Under the pieces are notes generated by a model, which saw only the letters and a program-made list of their open reading frames with translations, was not told the origin of the DNA and did no database searches. Of a stretch of 64,000 bases of DNA, positions 32,727-41,158 are shown piece by piece. Each line of letters begins with the position of its first letter. Position 1 is the first letter of the stretch. The DNA is from Ruania zhangjianzhongii (GTDB lineage Bacteria > Actinomycetota > Actinomycetes > Actinomycetales > Beutenbergiaceae): the NCBI RefSeq assembly GCF_008000995.1, contig NZ_CP042828.1, positions 248,001-312,000 on the forward strand. Direction: 5' to 3'. A program made the position numbers and the translations under genes.

Positions 32727-33434
32727 TCAGAGGCCGAGGTGGACCCCGAGCAGTTCCGGGCTGCGGTCCAGCTCGTTGGCAGTGCCGGTCCAGGCCACGG
32801 TTCCGTGCTCACCGAGGATGTAGACCCGGTCGCTCAGGGCCAGGGCCAGGTCGACGTTCTGCTCTGCGACCAGTACGGACAGACCTGTGGTCCGCAACTC
32901 CTGCAGCCGGTCCTCGATGGTGTCCAGCACGGCGGGTGCCAGACCTTCGGAGGGCTCGTCCATGATCAGCAGGCGTGGGTTGAGCATCAGTGCTCGTCCG
33001 ATCGCGAGCATCTGCGCCTCACCGCCGGAGAGCGTCCGAGCGAAGGACCGAGCCCGTTCGGCGAGCCTCGGGAAGAAGGAGAACACCCGCGCCGGTGTCC
33101 ATGGTTCATCTGCGCTGGCCCCGCGGACGATGCGCAGGTTCTCCTCCACGGTGAGGCTGCCGAACACTCGCCGCCCCTGCGGGACCATCGCGATCCCGTG
33201 GTGGCTGACCTCGTGGGTGCGCAGCCGGAGCAGGTCGGTGCCCTCGAGCGATACCGCACCGGCGGTGATGGTGGGCGGCTCGAGCCGGCAGAGGGCGCGC
33301 ACCAGAGTCGTCTTGCCCATCCCGTTGCGGCCCAGGAGTCCGACCGTCTCGCCGGCCGCCACCTGCAGATCCACGCCGTTCAGCACGCGGGAGGTGGCAT
33401 ACCCGACGTGAAGCCCGGAGACGTCGAGCATCAT
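32727..33434 (-). CDS. livF: Branched-chain amino acid-type ABC transporter ATP-binding protein (LivF)
   Basis: The 235-aa ATPase has Walker A GRNGMGKTTLVRAL, the LivF-type MVPQGRRVFGSLTVEENLRI Q-loop region, signature LSGGEAQMLAIGRALM and Walker B LLIMDEPSEGLAP followed by the H-loop region. It overlaps livG by four bases (ATGA). With LivG it should energise the HAAT-type importer encoded just upstream. Its place in an operon with LigAB suggests uptake of an aromatic acid or its derivative rather than leucine. Confidence 0.92.
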   Translation of the reverse strand: MMLDVSGLHVGYATSRVLNGVDLQVAAGETVGLLGRNGMGKTTLVRALCRLEPPTITAGAVSLEGTDLLRLRTHEVSHHGIAMVPQGRRVFGSLTVEENLRIVRGASADEPWTPARVFSFFPRLAERARSFARTLSGGEAQMLAIGRALMLNPRLLIMDEPSEGLAPAVLDTIEDRLQELRTTGLSVLVAEQNVDLALALSDRVYILGEHGTVAWTGTANELDRSPELLGVHLGL

Positions 33435-34231
33435 GGTCGCCGCCCGAGGTAGACCGCCTGGACCTGGGCGTCGGCCCGGATCTCGGCCGGGCTGCCGTAG
33501 GCCAGTGGCCGTCCGTTGTCGAGGCAGAGCACCTGGTCGGTGAGCTCCAGTGCCAGTGACATGTCGTGCTCGATGAGGACGTAGGAGAGATCCGCCGGTA
33601 GCTGCTGGAGCAGGGACTGCAGCATCATTCGCTCCGACTGGGAGAGGCCGGCCGCCGGCTCGTCGAAGAGCAGCAGCCGGGGCCGGCTGACTAGCGCCAT
33701 GGCGATCTCCAGCTGGCGCTGCTCACCGTGGGACAGGTCGCTGACGGAGTCACTCGCCCGGCCGCCGAGGCCCACCTGCTCCAGCGCCTCGCGGGCGTGA
33801 TCGCCGTACGTGTCATCGGGAGCCGTTCGCCGCCAGAAGGTCCGTGCTGTGGCGGTGTTCACCTGGGCAGCGAGGCGGACGTTGTCCACGGCCGAGAGGC
33901 TCGGGAACAGGTTGGAGACCTGAAAGGTTCTGGACACGCCGCGGATGGCGCGTCCTCGCTCGCTGACCCGGGTGACGTCGTCGCCGAAGAGCGCCACGCT
34001 GCCCGAACTGACGGGCAGTTCGCCAGCGATCATCCGGAACAGCGTGGTCTTGCCGGCGCCGTTCGGGCCGATCACGGCCAGGCGGCCACCGACCGGGACG
34101 GTGACGGACACGTGGTCGACCACGGTGAGGGCGCCGAAGGACTTGGTGAGGCCAGTCAGCTCCAGAGCCGCCGCCACCTTCCGCGGCGCGGGGCCGGGTG
34201 GCGGCGGCCCCGCAGCCGTGGCGGCGCTCAT
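33431..34231 (-). CDS. livG: Branched-chain amino acid-type ABC transporter ATP-binding protein (LivG)
   Basis: The 266-aa ATPase starts with a Pro/Ala-rich leader and then ALELTGLTKSFGALTVVDHV. Walker A is GPNGAGKTTLFRMIAGE, the signature is DLSHGEQRQLEIAMALV and Walker B is LLLFDEPAAGLSQ. The segment RTFQVSNLFPSLSAVDNVRL is typical of LivG. ATGA overlaps join it to livF downstream and to the substrate-binding gene upstream. Confidence 0.92.
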   Translation of the reverse strand: MSAATAAGPPPPGPAPRKVAAALELTGLTKSFGALTVVDHVSVTVPVGGRLAVIGPNGAGKTTLFRMIAGELPVSSGSVALFGDDVTRVSERGRAIRGVSRTFQVSNLFPSLSAVDNVRLAAQVNTATARTFWRRTAPDDTYGDHAREALEQVGLGGRASDSVSDLSHGEQRQLEIAMALVSRPRLLLFDEPAAGLSQSERMMLQSLLQQLPADLSYVLIEHDMSLALELTDQVLCLDNGRPLAYGSPAEIRADAQVQAVYLGRRP

Positions 34232-35553
34232 TGGCCGGTCACGCTCTGCGAGAACGGTGGGTTGTCCAGGTACTCCTCGGGATCGTAGGTCCAGAACTGG
34301 CTGACCCCTTCGAATGTCTCGTTGACCGTGTTCCAGAGGGCGCCGTCCTCGCGCAGTTCGACCTCGCGGATGAACACCGGGCCGACCATGTTGTTGTACT
34401 CGTCGAAACTGATGCTGCCCATCGCGCTGTCCTCCAGGGTGACCTCGCGCATCGCGGTGACCAGGTCCTCACCAGTGGGGGCGGCCGAGGCCTCGGCGAG
34501 CACTTCGGCGAGCACTTCGGCGGCGGTGTAGCTGGCCGCCGCGTACACCGAGGGGATCCCTGAGTACTGCTGCAGGTAGGCCTCGGTAAAGGCCGCAGTG
34601 CCGGGCGAGTCCGAGCCTGCGGCGAAGTAGCTGACCGAGTGCAGCCCGACGGCGCTCTCGCCCATGTCGCTGAGCACGGTCTGGTCGGCCCCGCAGCAGT
34701 TCAGCAGCACCGGGATCTGGTTGAACAGGTCGAAGTCGTTGCCGGCGCGGATGAAGTTGGCGCCATCGTTGCCGCCACTGGTCCCGGCGAACACGACGTC
34801 CGCCCCGGAGCCGATCAGTTCAGTGACATAGGTACTCATGTCTGTGGCCGTAGCCGGGTACCAGAGCTGGTCCACGACCTCGCCGCCGGCGTCGGTGAAG
34901 GCGCTGACGAAACCGCCGCAGTTCTCCCAGCCGAAGGCGTAGTCGGGGCAGATGGTGGCTGCAGTGCGGTGCCCCTCGTCGTGGGCCCACTGACCGCCGG
35001 GGAACGTCGCCTGGCTGCCGGCCAGCGCACCGACGCGCAGGACGTGCGGGTTGCGCTCTCGTTGAGTGAGGTCGTCAGCCGCGGTCTGGGCGATGTTGGC
35101 CACGCCCTGCTGGTCGAGGTAGTCGGCTACTGCCAGCCCGTTGTTGGCGAGGATGGGTCCGACGACGACGTCGACATCCTCCTCGGTGACCAGCCGCTGG
35201 GCCTTGGTCAGTGCAGTCTCGGGGTTGCTGGCGTCATCCTCGACGATCGTGCGCACCTCGAAGCCGCCGACAGTGGATCCGTTCTCCTCCCAGTACAGGT
35301 CCCAGCCCTGCTGCATGTACGAGCCCATGTTGGCGGCGAAGCCGGTGGAGGAGACCAGCAGGCCCACGGTGAACGGCTCGGCGTCGGAAGCGGCTGGGTC
35401 CTCGCCCGGCCCCTCGGATCCCGCGGAAGCGTCTGGATCGTCGTTCTGGGCAAGGCTTTCGCTCGGTGCGCAGCCGGCAGCCACCACCGCTAGGACGGCG
35501 AGGGCGGCGGCAGCGGTTGCTGCTCTCGGCCGACTTCTGTTGATCACTCGCAT
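34228..35553 (-). CDS. ABC transporter substrate-binding lipoprotein (LivJ/K-like, PBP type 1)
   Basis: The 441-aa protein has a lipoprotein signal, with LAVVAAGCAPS placing the lipidated cysteine at about residue 28, then an acidic Ser/Gly/Asp linker. The mature part is a Leu/Ile/Val-binding fold: FTVGLLVSSTGFAANMGSYMQQGW, VDVVVGPILANNGLAVADYL, and GADVVFAGTSGGNDGANFIRAG. Family members bind amino acids, amides, urea or aromatic acids. Operon context with ring-cleavage genes suggests an aromatic or carboxylic ligand here. It ends in an ATGA overlap with livG. Confidence 0.9.
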   Translation of the reverse strand: MRVINRSRPRAATAAAALAVLAVVAAGCAPSESLAQNDDPDASAGSEGPGEDPAASDAEPFTVGLLVSSTGFAANMGSYMQQGWDLYWEENGSTVGGFEVRTIVEDDASNPETALTKAQRLVTEEDVDVVVGPILANNGLAVADYLDQQGVANIAQTAADDLTQRERNPHVLRVGALAGSQATFPGGQWAHDEGHRTAATICPDYAFGWENCGGFVSAFTDAGGEVVDQLWYPATATDMSTYVTELIGSGADVVFAGTSGGNDGANFIRAGNDFDLFNQIPVLLNCCGADQTVLSDMGESAVGLHSVSYFAAGSDSPGTAAFTEAYLQQYSGIPSVYAAASYTAAEVLAEVLAEASAAPTGEDLVTAMREVTLEDSAMGSISFDEYNNMVGPVFIREVELREDGALWNTVNETFEGVSQFWTYDPEEYLDNPPFSQSVTGQ

Positions 35554-35557
35554 CTGT

Positions 35558-36559
35558 CTACCTTTCCGGGTGGTTGCTGCTGAGGACGTGCGGGTCGGCT
35601 GGGTGAGCCGCCTCCTCGTCGGGCACGGGAGGGGTGCGGTCTCGCTGCCGGCGCCGGCGCAGGCTGCCGACCAGGCCGGACGGCGCGAAGATGACGGCGA
35701 GAATGAACAGCAGGCCGAGGATGAGCTGCCAGCGCTCGACGTAGCTGGACAGGATGTGCTCGATCGCTACCACGATGCCAGCGCCGACGAGCGGCCCGAG
35801 GGTGGTGCCGAGCCCACCGAGCACGATCATCACCACCGCGAGCGCCGACCGGACGACACCGGCGGAGTCCGGGCTGATGAACTCGGTGTTCCAGACCGTC
35901 AGTACCCCGGCGAGGCCGGCGACCAGCCCGGAGAGGACGATCGCAGTGAACTTGTAGGCCGCGATGTTGTACCCGAGCGAACGCAGCCGAGAGTCGCTGT
36001 CCTTGACCCCGCGGAGCACCAGCCCGAACGGAGAACGGGAGACGAGCATCAGGGCGAGCAGAGTGAGGACGAACATGAGCAGGACCAGGAAGTAGTACTG
36101 CCAGTACTCGGCAACCGCTGCTGGGCGGCGGATACCGGTGAGTCCGTTGTCCCCACCGGTCACCGACGACCAGCGGAATGCGACCCCGTAGCAGACCATC
36201 CCAGCCGCGAGCGTGACCATCAGGAAGTAGATGCCTTTGGTGCGCATCGAGATCAAGCCGTAGATCACGCTGGTCAGGAGGGTCAGGCCGAGCGCGAGTA
36301 ACAGCTGGGTGGCCAGGCTGTGCCCGGCGCGGCTCGACCAGGCGACGCCGTAACCTGCGGCAGCGGCAATCCCGGCGTGCCCCATGGACACCAGTCCGGC
36401 CTGGCCGGCGAGCAGGTTGACGGCCATCGCCAGCAGCGCCGCGGTCAGCACCAGGGTGACCAGCGAGACGTAATAGCTGGGCAGGACGTACGGGAGTGTG
36501 AACGCGAGCACGAGCGCGGCAAGGATGGAACCGAGCTTGATCGCCGTCGCCCGCCTCAT
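35558..36559 (-). CDS. livM: ABC transporter permease (LivM)
   Basis: I use the ATG at 36559, which forms an ATGA overlap with livH; upstream codons in the same frame overlap livH without need. The 333-aa protein has about ten membrane helices and the LivM signatures NLLAGQAGLVSMGHAGIAA, SPFGLVLRGVKDSDSRLRSLGYN, and VLGGLGTTLGPLVGAGIVVAIEH. It ends in a basic, Pro-rich tail. It pairs with LivH to form the membrane channel. Confidence 0.92.
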   Translation of the reverse strand: MRRATAIKLGSILAALVLAFTLPYVLPSYYVSLVTLVLTAALLAMAVNLLAGQAGLVSMGHAGIAAAAGYGVAWSSRAGHSLATQLLLALGLTLLTSVIYGLISMRTKGIYFLMVTLAAGMVCYGVAFRWSSVTGGDNGLTGIRRPAAVAEYWQYYFLVLLMFVLTLLALMLVSRSPFGLVLRGVKDSDSRLRSLGYNIAAYKFTAIVLSGLVAGLAGVLTVWNTEFISPDSAGVVRSALAVVMIVLGGLGTTLGPLVGAGIVVAIEHILSSYVERWQLILGLLFILAVIFAPSGLVGSLRRRRQRDRTPPVPDEEAAHPADPHVLSSNHPER

Positions 36560-37422
36560 GCGACTCTCCCGAAGAGGCCTGCTGGCCGGAGCACCAACAC
36601 CAGGGCCATCGGTGCGAAGATGGTGAAGTAGGACAGCTCCGGGATCCACACCTTGGCGAAGGTGTCGATCAGCCCGATCAGGATGGCGCCGATCACCGCA
36701 CCTTTGATGCTGCCCAGGCCGCCGATGATCACCACCACCATCGCGAACAGCAGGATGTCGATCCCGGTATCGGGGCTGAGGCTGAGCATCCCCGCTCCGA
36801 TCGCACCAGCCAGCCCGGCGAGGACGGCTCCGACGACGAACACACCGGTGAAGACTCGGTCGATGTTGATGCCCATCGCTGCCGCGGTCTCCCGGTCGTC
36901 AACGCCGGCGCGCACGATCGCGCCGACCGTGGAGTAGCGCTGCAGCAGGAAGAGCGCGATCCCCACGATGATCGTCACCCCGATCACGAACAGCCGGTAC
37001 CAGGGGTAGGCGAACGAGCCGATCACCAGCGCCCCCGACGGCGCTCCGCGTGCGGCAGGTAGTGCCATCGGGCCGCCCTCGAAGGACATCAGCAGAAGGT
37101 CGGAGAGTACGAACAGCACGCCGACGGTGAGCAGGACCTCCGGCATCTCCTGCCCACGGATCCGGCGGAGCAGACCAGTCTCGGTGACCAGGCCGGTGGC
37201 CGCGGTGGCCGCTGTCCCGGCGAGGACTCCGATCCAGAAGCTCCCGGTGAGACCGACGGTGAACACTGCCACGTAGGCACCGACGAGGTAGAAGGCACCG
37301 TGGGCGAGGTTGGCGATCCGCATCAGCCCGAAGACCAAGGTGAAGCCACTGGCCATCAGGAACAGGAGCGCACCGAAGCTCAGACCGTTGAGGGTCTGTT
37401 GCGCCAACGCGATCAGGTCCAT
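36556..37422 (-). CDS. livH: ABC transporter permease (LivH)
   Basis: The 288-aa protein opens LAQQTLNGLSFGALLFLMASG and FGLMRIANLAHGAFYLVGAY, typical of LivH. The EAA-like loop is GAIVRAGVDDRETAAAMGIN, and the later segment MVVVIIGGLGSIKGAVIGAI matches the family. There are about eight membrane helices. It lies 72 bases after the LigA-like gene and begins the transport half of the operon. Confidence 0.92.
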   Translation of the reverse strand: MDLIALAQQTLNGLSFGALLFLMASGFTLVFGLMRIANLAHGAFYLVGAYVAVFTVGLTGSFWIGVLAGTAATAATGLVTETGLLRRIRGQEMPEVLLTVGVLFVLSDLLLMSFEGGPMALPAARGAPSGALVIGSFAYPWYRLFVIGVTIIVGIALFLLQRYSTVGAIVRAGVDDRETAAAMGINIDRVFTGVFVVGAVLAGLAGAIGAGMLSLSPDTGIDILLFAMVVVIIGGLGSIKGAVIGAILIGLIDTFAKVWIPELSYFTIFAPMALVLVLRPAGLFGRVA

Positions 37423-37494
37423 CGATCAACCTCTTTGTGTCTGCTGGACGGGCTCCGGCAGTGCCTCAGACGGCACCTGCGGCGGAGAAGTAGC

Positions 37495-37860
37495 TCAGAG
37501 CGCCACTGACGGGTAGTCCTTTCCGAGCCAGTGGGAGAGCTTGGTGGCCATCTCCTGCTGGAACGCCAGTGGACCCTTCTCCCGGGCGTACTCCTCGTCA
37601 TAGAGCGCGATGAAGAGGGTCAGGTTGAGGAAGAAGTGCACGCCGTACTCGAACAGCCACACGTAGTCGTGCGTGGCCAAAGCCTCGCGCTCCTCGTCGG
37701 TGAAGGACAGCCAGCTGGTCTGCTCGGCAGCGTTCAGCCAGCAGCCGACCTCCTTCTCCCACTTCTCGATGCTTCCCCGCGGGTCGTTCTTGTACCGTTC
37801 CACCCACTCCGGGTCCCGGTCGATCGTGTACAGGAACTTGTTCACGTAGTACTTGCTCAT
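37495..37860 (-). CDS. LigA-like small subunit of an extradiol (protocatechuate 4,5-dioxygenase-type) dioxygenase
   Basis: The 121-aa, all-helical protein resembles the LigA alpha subunit. It shows VNKFLYTIDRDPEWVERYKNDP and then LTDEEREAL-like FTDEEREALATHDYVWLFEYGVHF (cited in parts), plus LALYDEEY-like IALYDEEYAREKG. LigA caps the active site of LigB and does not carry the iron. The ATG overlaps the ligB stop by four bases, the usual order and coupling of the two subunits reversed relative to Sphingobium ligAB. The natural ring substrate is unknown. Confidence 0.82.
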   Translation of the reverse strand: MSKYYVNKFLYTIDRDPEWVERYKNDPRGSIEKWEKEVGCWLNAAEQTSWLSFTDEEREALATHDYVWLFEYGVHFFLNLTLFIALYDEEYAREKGPLAFQQEMATKLSHWLGKDYPSVAL

Positions 37861-38834
37861 ACCGGCGCACCTTCCTTCGCCTGGCCGGTATCGCCGACAG
37901 CCCCGCCACCGGCGTAGACCGGTCCGGTGCTCCCGCCCGAGACCGCCGCTGCCGCGGCCGCCGCTGCCGTCATCGACTCGGTCGGATTCGGGTACCAGGT
38001 CATGAACATCTCCCGGGTGTGGAACAGGTCGAGCTGGTCCACGTACGCGGCCTCAGTGTCCGGGCCGGCGATGCCCATCATCAGCAGCAGGTCCATAAAC
38101 CCGTGCGTGGCGTTGCCGGCTCCGGCCATCGAGGCATGCGTGACGTTCGCCAGGACCGCGTCCACATTTCCGGTGGACAGCCACTCGATCGCATTCGCGT
38201 CGAACTCGGGATCCGGGCCGTGCTCGCCGAACTGCCGTGGCCCGCCCAGCTCCAGGGAGAGGTGCCCGGTGCCGATCGCAGCCACCTTGAGGTCGGAGTC
38301 CCAGGAGTCGATGATCTGCCGCACCGCGCGCCCCACCTGCCAGAACCTGCGCGGGGACGGCATCGGTGGCACGAAGATGTTCGTGTACAGCGGCACGACC
38401 GGGAGATCCGCCTCCGGCCGCACGGTGATGATCGGGCAGATGATCGAGTGGTCGATCTTCAGCTCGTGGCTCACCGCGAAGTCGAAGTCGGCATCCATCA
38501 GGCCCTGATGCATGAACTCGGACAGCTCCGGGTGCCCGGGCAGCGTGTACCTCGGCAGGCCGAACTCGCGCACCTCGTTGTAGAAGGTGGCGTCGTAGGT
38601 CGCCTGTTTGCCGATCAGGAACTGCGGGTAGTTGTCCAGGAAGAACTGGTGGAAGTGGTCGGCGCCGACCATCACCAGCACGTCGGGCTCGGCCGCGGTG
38701 AGGGTCTCTCGGTAGGCCTCGACCTTGCGGCGCCACTGCGCCGCGTACGGCGGCTGCTCCTCCGGTGGGGAGGTGGTCGCCTTGTAGTAGAAGGGGTGGT
38801 GCGTGCTGGCCAGCACTGCGGTGAGCTCAGCCAT
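37857..38834 (-). CDS. LigB-superfamily class III extradiol ring-cleavage dioxygenase, catalytic subunit
   Basis: The 325-aa protein begins AELTAVLASTHHPFYYKATT; the HH pair is in the position of an iron ligand in LigB enzymes. DVLVMVGADHFHQFF, the acidic/histidine stretch FAVSHELKIDHSIICPI, and KVAAIGTGHLSLELGGPRQFGEHGPD are the other class III landmarks. It should insert both atoms of O2 into a catecholic ring in a meta fashion with Fe(II). The tail has an Ala8 run and a Gly/Ala-rich end, probably disordered. It is coupled to ligA and follows the citryl-CoA-lyase-like gene by 42 bases. Confidence 0.85.
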   Translation of the reverse strand: MAELTAVLASTHHPFYYKATTSPPEEQPPYAAQWRRKVEAYRETLTAAEPDVLVMVGADHFHQFFLDNYPQFLIGKQATYDATFYNEVREFGLPRYTLPGHPELSEFMHQGLMDADFDFAVSHELKIDHSIICPIITVRPEADLPVVPLYTNIFVPPMPSPRRFWQVGRAVRQIIDSWDSDLKVAAIGTGHLSLELGGPRQFGEHGPDPEFDANAIEWLSTGNVDAVLANVTHASMAGAGNATHGFMDLLLMMGIAGPDTEAAYVDQLDLFHTREMFMTWYPNPTESMTAAAAAAAAVSGGSTGPVYAGGGAVGDTGQAKEGAPV

Positions 38835-38876
38835 ACCTGCTCCTCGGTGCGTTCTCGAAACGGTGAGACGGAAGTA

Positions 38877-39695
38877 TCAGTCGGGTGCGCCGTCGTCGGC
38901 GTGATAGACCGCGTGACGGTCCACGTGCATGTACACATCATTGGCGATCGGGGTGCGGCGCTCCTCGGCGAGCTGCCCGAGCAGCCCCGCGGTGCGGGCG
39001 AGCAGGGCGAAGCCGCGCAGCAGGTCCACCGGCAGGCCCAAGTCGGCGAACGCGGCCCCGCACACCCCCGCCCCGTTCAGCGGCAGCGGCTTACCGAGCG
39101 CGGTCTCGCTCATCCGCCCGACCGCCTCGAAGAGGCGCAGATGCGCTCCCCGGGCGCCGGACTCCTCGGCGATCGCGATCAGCCGGGGCGTGCGCGGGTC
39201 GCCGCTCTTGTGCACCGGGTGGCCCAGGCCCGGCACCAGGCGTCCGTCGGCACGACGATCGCGGATGGCGGCCAGGGCGAGCTCGTCCCAGCCTGCGTCG
39301 TCGGTGGGCAGATCGCCGGAGTGGGCGGCGAGCGCATCGGCGAGGAATCGGCCAGTGTCCTCGGTGACGCCGAGGAACCGGGATCCGCCACCGAGCAAAC
39401 CGGCGGCGATCGCCCCCTGCAGCGACTCCGGGGCGGACAGGTAGGTGAGCCGGGCGGCGATGGCGGTGGGGGTGAACCCGTGATCAGCCAGCGCCACCAG
39501 CGCGGCCTCGAAGACCCGCAGCTCACCAGGGCTCGGCCGGCGCATCGCGACCAGCCAGAAGGCGAGCTCACCGAAGCTCACCTCGCCCATCAGTTCCCCT
39601 GCCAAGTCGTGCCCGAGCAGGTGGATCTCCTCCGCGGTCGAGGTGCCGAGCGCGGTCGGGTACTGCCCAGTGGGGTGCTGCTGATCGGTGGCCAT
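38877..39695 (-). CDS. Citryl-CoA lyase/citrate synthase-family protein
   Basis: The ATG at 39695 has a GGGAGGG ribosome site and its A is shared with the CoA-transferase stop (TGATG). The 272-aa protein is a short citrate-synthase-fold enzyme. It shows LRVFEAALVALADHGFTPTAIAARL, the active-site region GLGHPVHKSGDPRTPRL, and the C-terminal GFALLARTAGLLGQLAEERRTPI with Arg-bearing LAEE. Short members of this family cleave citryl-CoA or similar 3-hydroxy-3-carboxyacyl-CoAs. With the adjacent CoA-transferase it could split a CoA-activated ring-cleavage product. That is inference. Confidence 0.8.
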   Translation of the reverse strand: MATDQQHPTGQYPTALGTSTAEEIHLLGHDLAGELMGEVSFGELAFWLVAMRRPSPGELRVFEAALVALADHGFTPTAIAARLTYLSAPESLQGAIAAGLLGGGSRFLGVTEDTGRFLADALAAHSGDLPTDDAGWDELALAAIRDRRADGRLVPGLGHPVHKSGDPRTPRLIAIAEESGARGAHLRLFEAVGRMSETALGKPLPLNGAGVCGAAFADLGLPVDLLRGFALLARTAGLLGQLAEERRTPIANDVYMHVDRHAVYHADDGAPD

Positions 39696-40900
39696 CAGTG
39701 CCCTCCCGCCGGTGTGGCGGCCGGCCGGGTGGCGAGCCAGTCCCGGACCTCGTCGGTGTGCTCGCCCAGGCGCGGCGGCGGCAGGTCGTAACGCGGGGGA
39801 GTGGCGGAGAAGGTGACCGGGTGGCGCACTCCGGGGACCGCGTCGTCGCCGGAACCTACCTGCACCACCGGGTCGAGGCCGAGCTTCTTCGCGTACTCCA
39901 CCCCCTCGGCGATGGAGTTGATCGGCCCGCTCGGTACGCCCGCGGCGTTCAGCCGCTCGAACCAGTGCTCGGCCGACTGGGTGCCCAGCCGTTCCACCAG
40001 CAGGGGGCGGAGCTCCTCGCGATTGGCGGTGCGGTCGCCGTTCTCTGCGAATCTGGCGTCGTCGGCCACCTCGCCGATGCCGAGCACCTCGCACAGCTTG
40101 CGGAACTGGGAGTTGTTGCCGGCGGTGATGATCAGGTCCGCGTCCGCCGTCGGGAGCGGCTCGTACGGGAACAGGCTCGGGTGGGCGTTACCCATCCGGT
40201 GCGGGGTGACGCCGCCGCCCACGTAGGCCATCGTCTGGTTCACCAGACCACTCATGGCCGAGGCCATCAGGCTCGCTTCCAGGTGCTGACCCTGCCCGGT
40301 GGCGTCCCGGTGCCGCAGCGCGGCCAGGATCGCGATCGTGGAGTGCAGCCCGGACATCACGTCGAACACCGAGATGCCCGCCCGGTACGGCGGCCCGCCC
40401 GGGTCCCCGGTCAGGCTCATCAGCCCGGACATCGCCTGAACGATCAGGTCGTAGCCGGGCAGATGAGCACCTTCGGCGCTGCCGAACCCGCTGATCGAGG
40501 AGTAGATGATCGCGGGATTGCGGTCGGCCACGGCGGTGTAGTCCAGGCCGAACTTCGCCAGCCCACCGGGGCGGAAGTTCTCGATCATCACGTCCGCTGC
40601 GGCCGTCAGCGCATGGGCAGTGGCCAGATCCTCGGGGTCCTTGAAGTCCAGCACCACCGACTTCTTGTTCCGGTTGATCGAGGCGTAGTAGGTGGCCACA
40701 CCGTCGGGGCGGACCGGCGGCACCCAGGTGCGGGTGTCATCCCCGCCGGGACCCTCCACCTTGATCACCGTGGCACCCAGGTCGGCGAGCAGCATCGTGG
40801 CGTACGGGCCGGCCAGGATGCGGGAGAAGTCGGCGACCACCACGCCGTGCAGGGGGCCATGGCCGGCTGGTGTGCCGGCGCCCCCGGGGGTGCTGGTCAT
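39695..40900 (-). CDS. CaiB/BaiF (class III) CoA-transferase
   Basis: I choose the ATG at 40900, preceded by GGGAAGGA; two in-frame ATGs upstream lack good sites. The 401-aa protein has the class III opening LHGVVVADFSRILAGPYATMLLADLGATVIKVE, quoted here by its parts, then GDDTRTWVPP and the NRNKKSVVLDFKDPEDLA segment. The catalytic aspartate is expected in PGYDLIVQAMSGLMSLTGDP. Such enzymes move CoA between carboxylic acids. It is the first gene of the nine-gene leftward operon, directly behind a TTGACA promoter and operator. The donor and acceptor acids are unknown. Confidence 0.9.
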   Translation of the reverse strand: MTSTPGGAGTPAGHGPLHGVVVADFSRILAGPYATMLLADLGATVIKVEGPGGDDTRTWVPPVRPDGVATYYASINRNKKSVVLDFKDPEDLATAHALTAAADVMIENFRPGGLAKFGLDYTAVADRNPAIIYSSISGFGSAEGAHLPGYDLIVQAMSGLMSLTGDPGGPPYRAGISVFDVMSGLHSTIAILAALRHRDATGQGQHLEASLMASAMSGLVNQTMAYVGGGVTPHRMGNAHPSLFPYEPLPTADADLIITAGNNSQFRKLCEVLGIGEVADDARFAENGDRTANREELRPLLVERLGTQSAEHWFERLNAAGVPSGPINSIAEGVEYAKKLGLDPVVQVGSGDDAVPGVRHPVTFSATPPRYDLPPPRLGEHTDEVRDWLATRPAATPAGGH

Positions 40901-40965
40901 GGAGGTCCTTCCCATCGTTGGAGAGCCCTCGGTCACCGTGGAACAGGTCGACGGCGTCCGTCAAG

Positions 40966-41016
40966 CGGACAGGTGTCCGTTGATGTGATTCTGGGCTGCT
41001 CGGCGAGCCCTGTCAA
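40966..41016 (-). promoter_or_regulatory. Leftward promoter of the LigAB/Liv operon with operator O1
   Basis: On the minus strand TTGACA (41016-41011) and CAGAAT (40993-40988) are 17 bases apart. Eight bases beyond the -10 lies CGGACA-N2-TGTCCG (40979-40966), spanning the expected transcription start. The same operator arms recur beside the rightward promoter, implying one regulator, most likely the IclR protein encoded at 42679. Confidence 0.65.
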
Positions 41017-41065
41017 GAGTGTCCGCCCTGACCTGCGGACCGCGGACCAGGCCACGGGGCACCTC

Positions 41066-41126
41066 TTGACATCGGTCTGGAGCGAGGCGATAGTACGAAC
41101 GTGGCCGCTGGGCGGACATCTGTCCG
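41066..41126 (+). promoter_or_regulatory. Rightward promoter of the amidohydrolase-IclR genes with operator O2
   Basis: TTGACA (41066-41071) and GATAGT (41089-41094) are 17 bases apart. CGGACA-N2-TGTCCG follows at 41113-41126, just past the expected start point. A weaker half-site pair, TGTCCG at 41020 and CGGAC at 41036, lies between the two promoters. Downstream placement of both operators suggests repression relieved by an inducer. Confidence 0.65.
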
Positions 41127-41158
41127 AAGTGGCGTGACCTGCGACGATGGAGGTACCC

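Noticed and set aside
38877-40094. Longer 405-codon version of the citryl-CoA-lyase-like protein
   Set aside because: The extra N-terminal part is an Arg/Pro-rich shadow of the CoA-transferase gene; the ATG at 39695 has a strong ribosome site and TGATG coupling.
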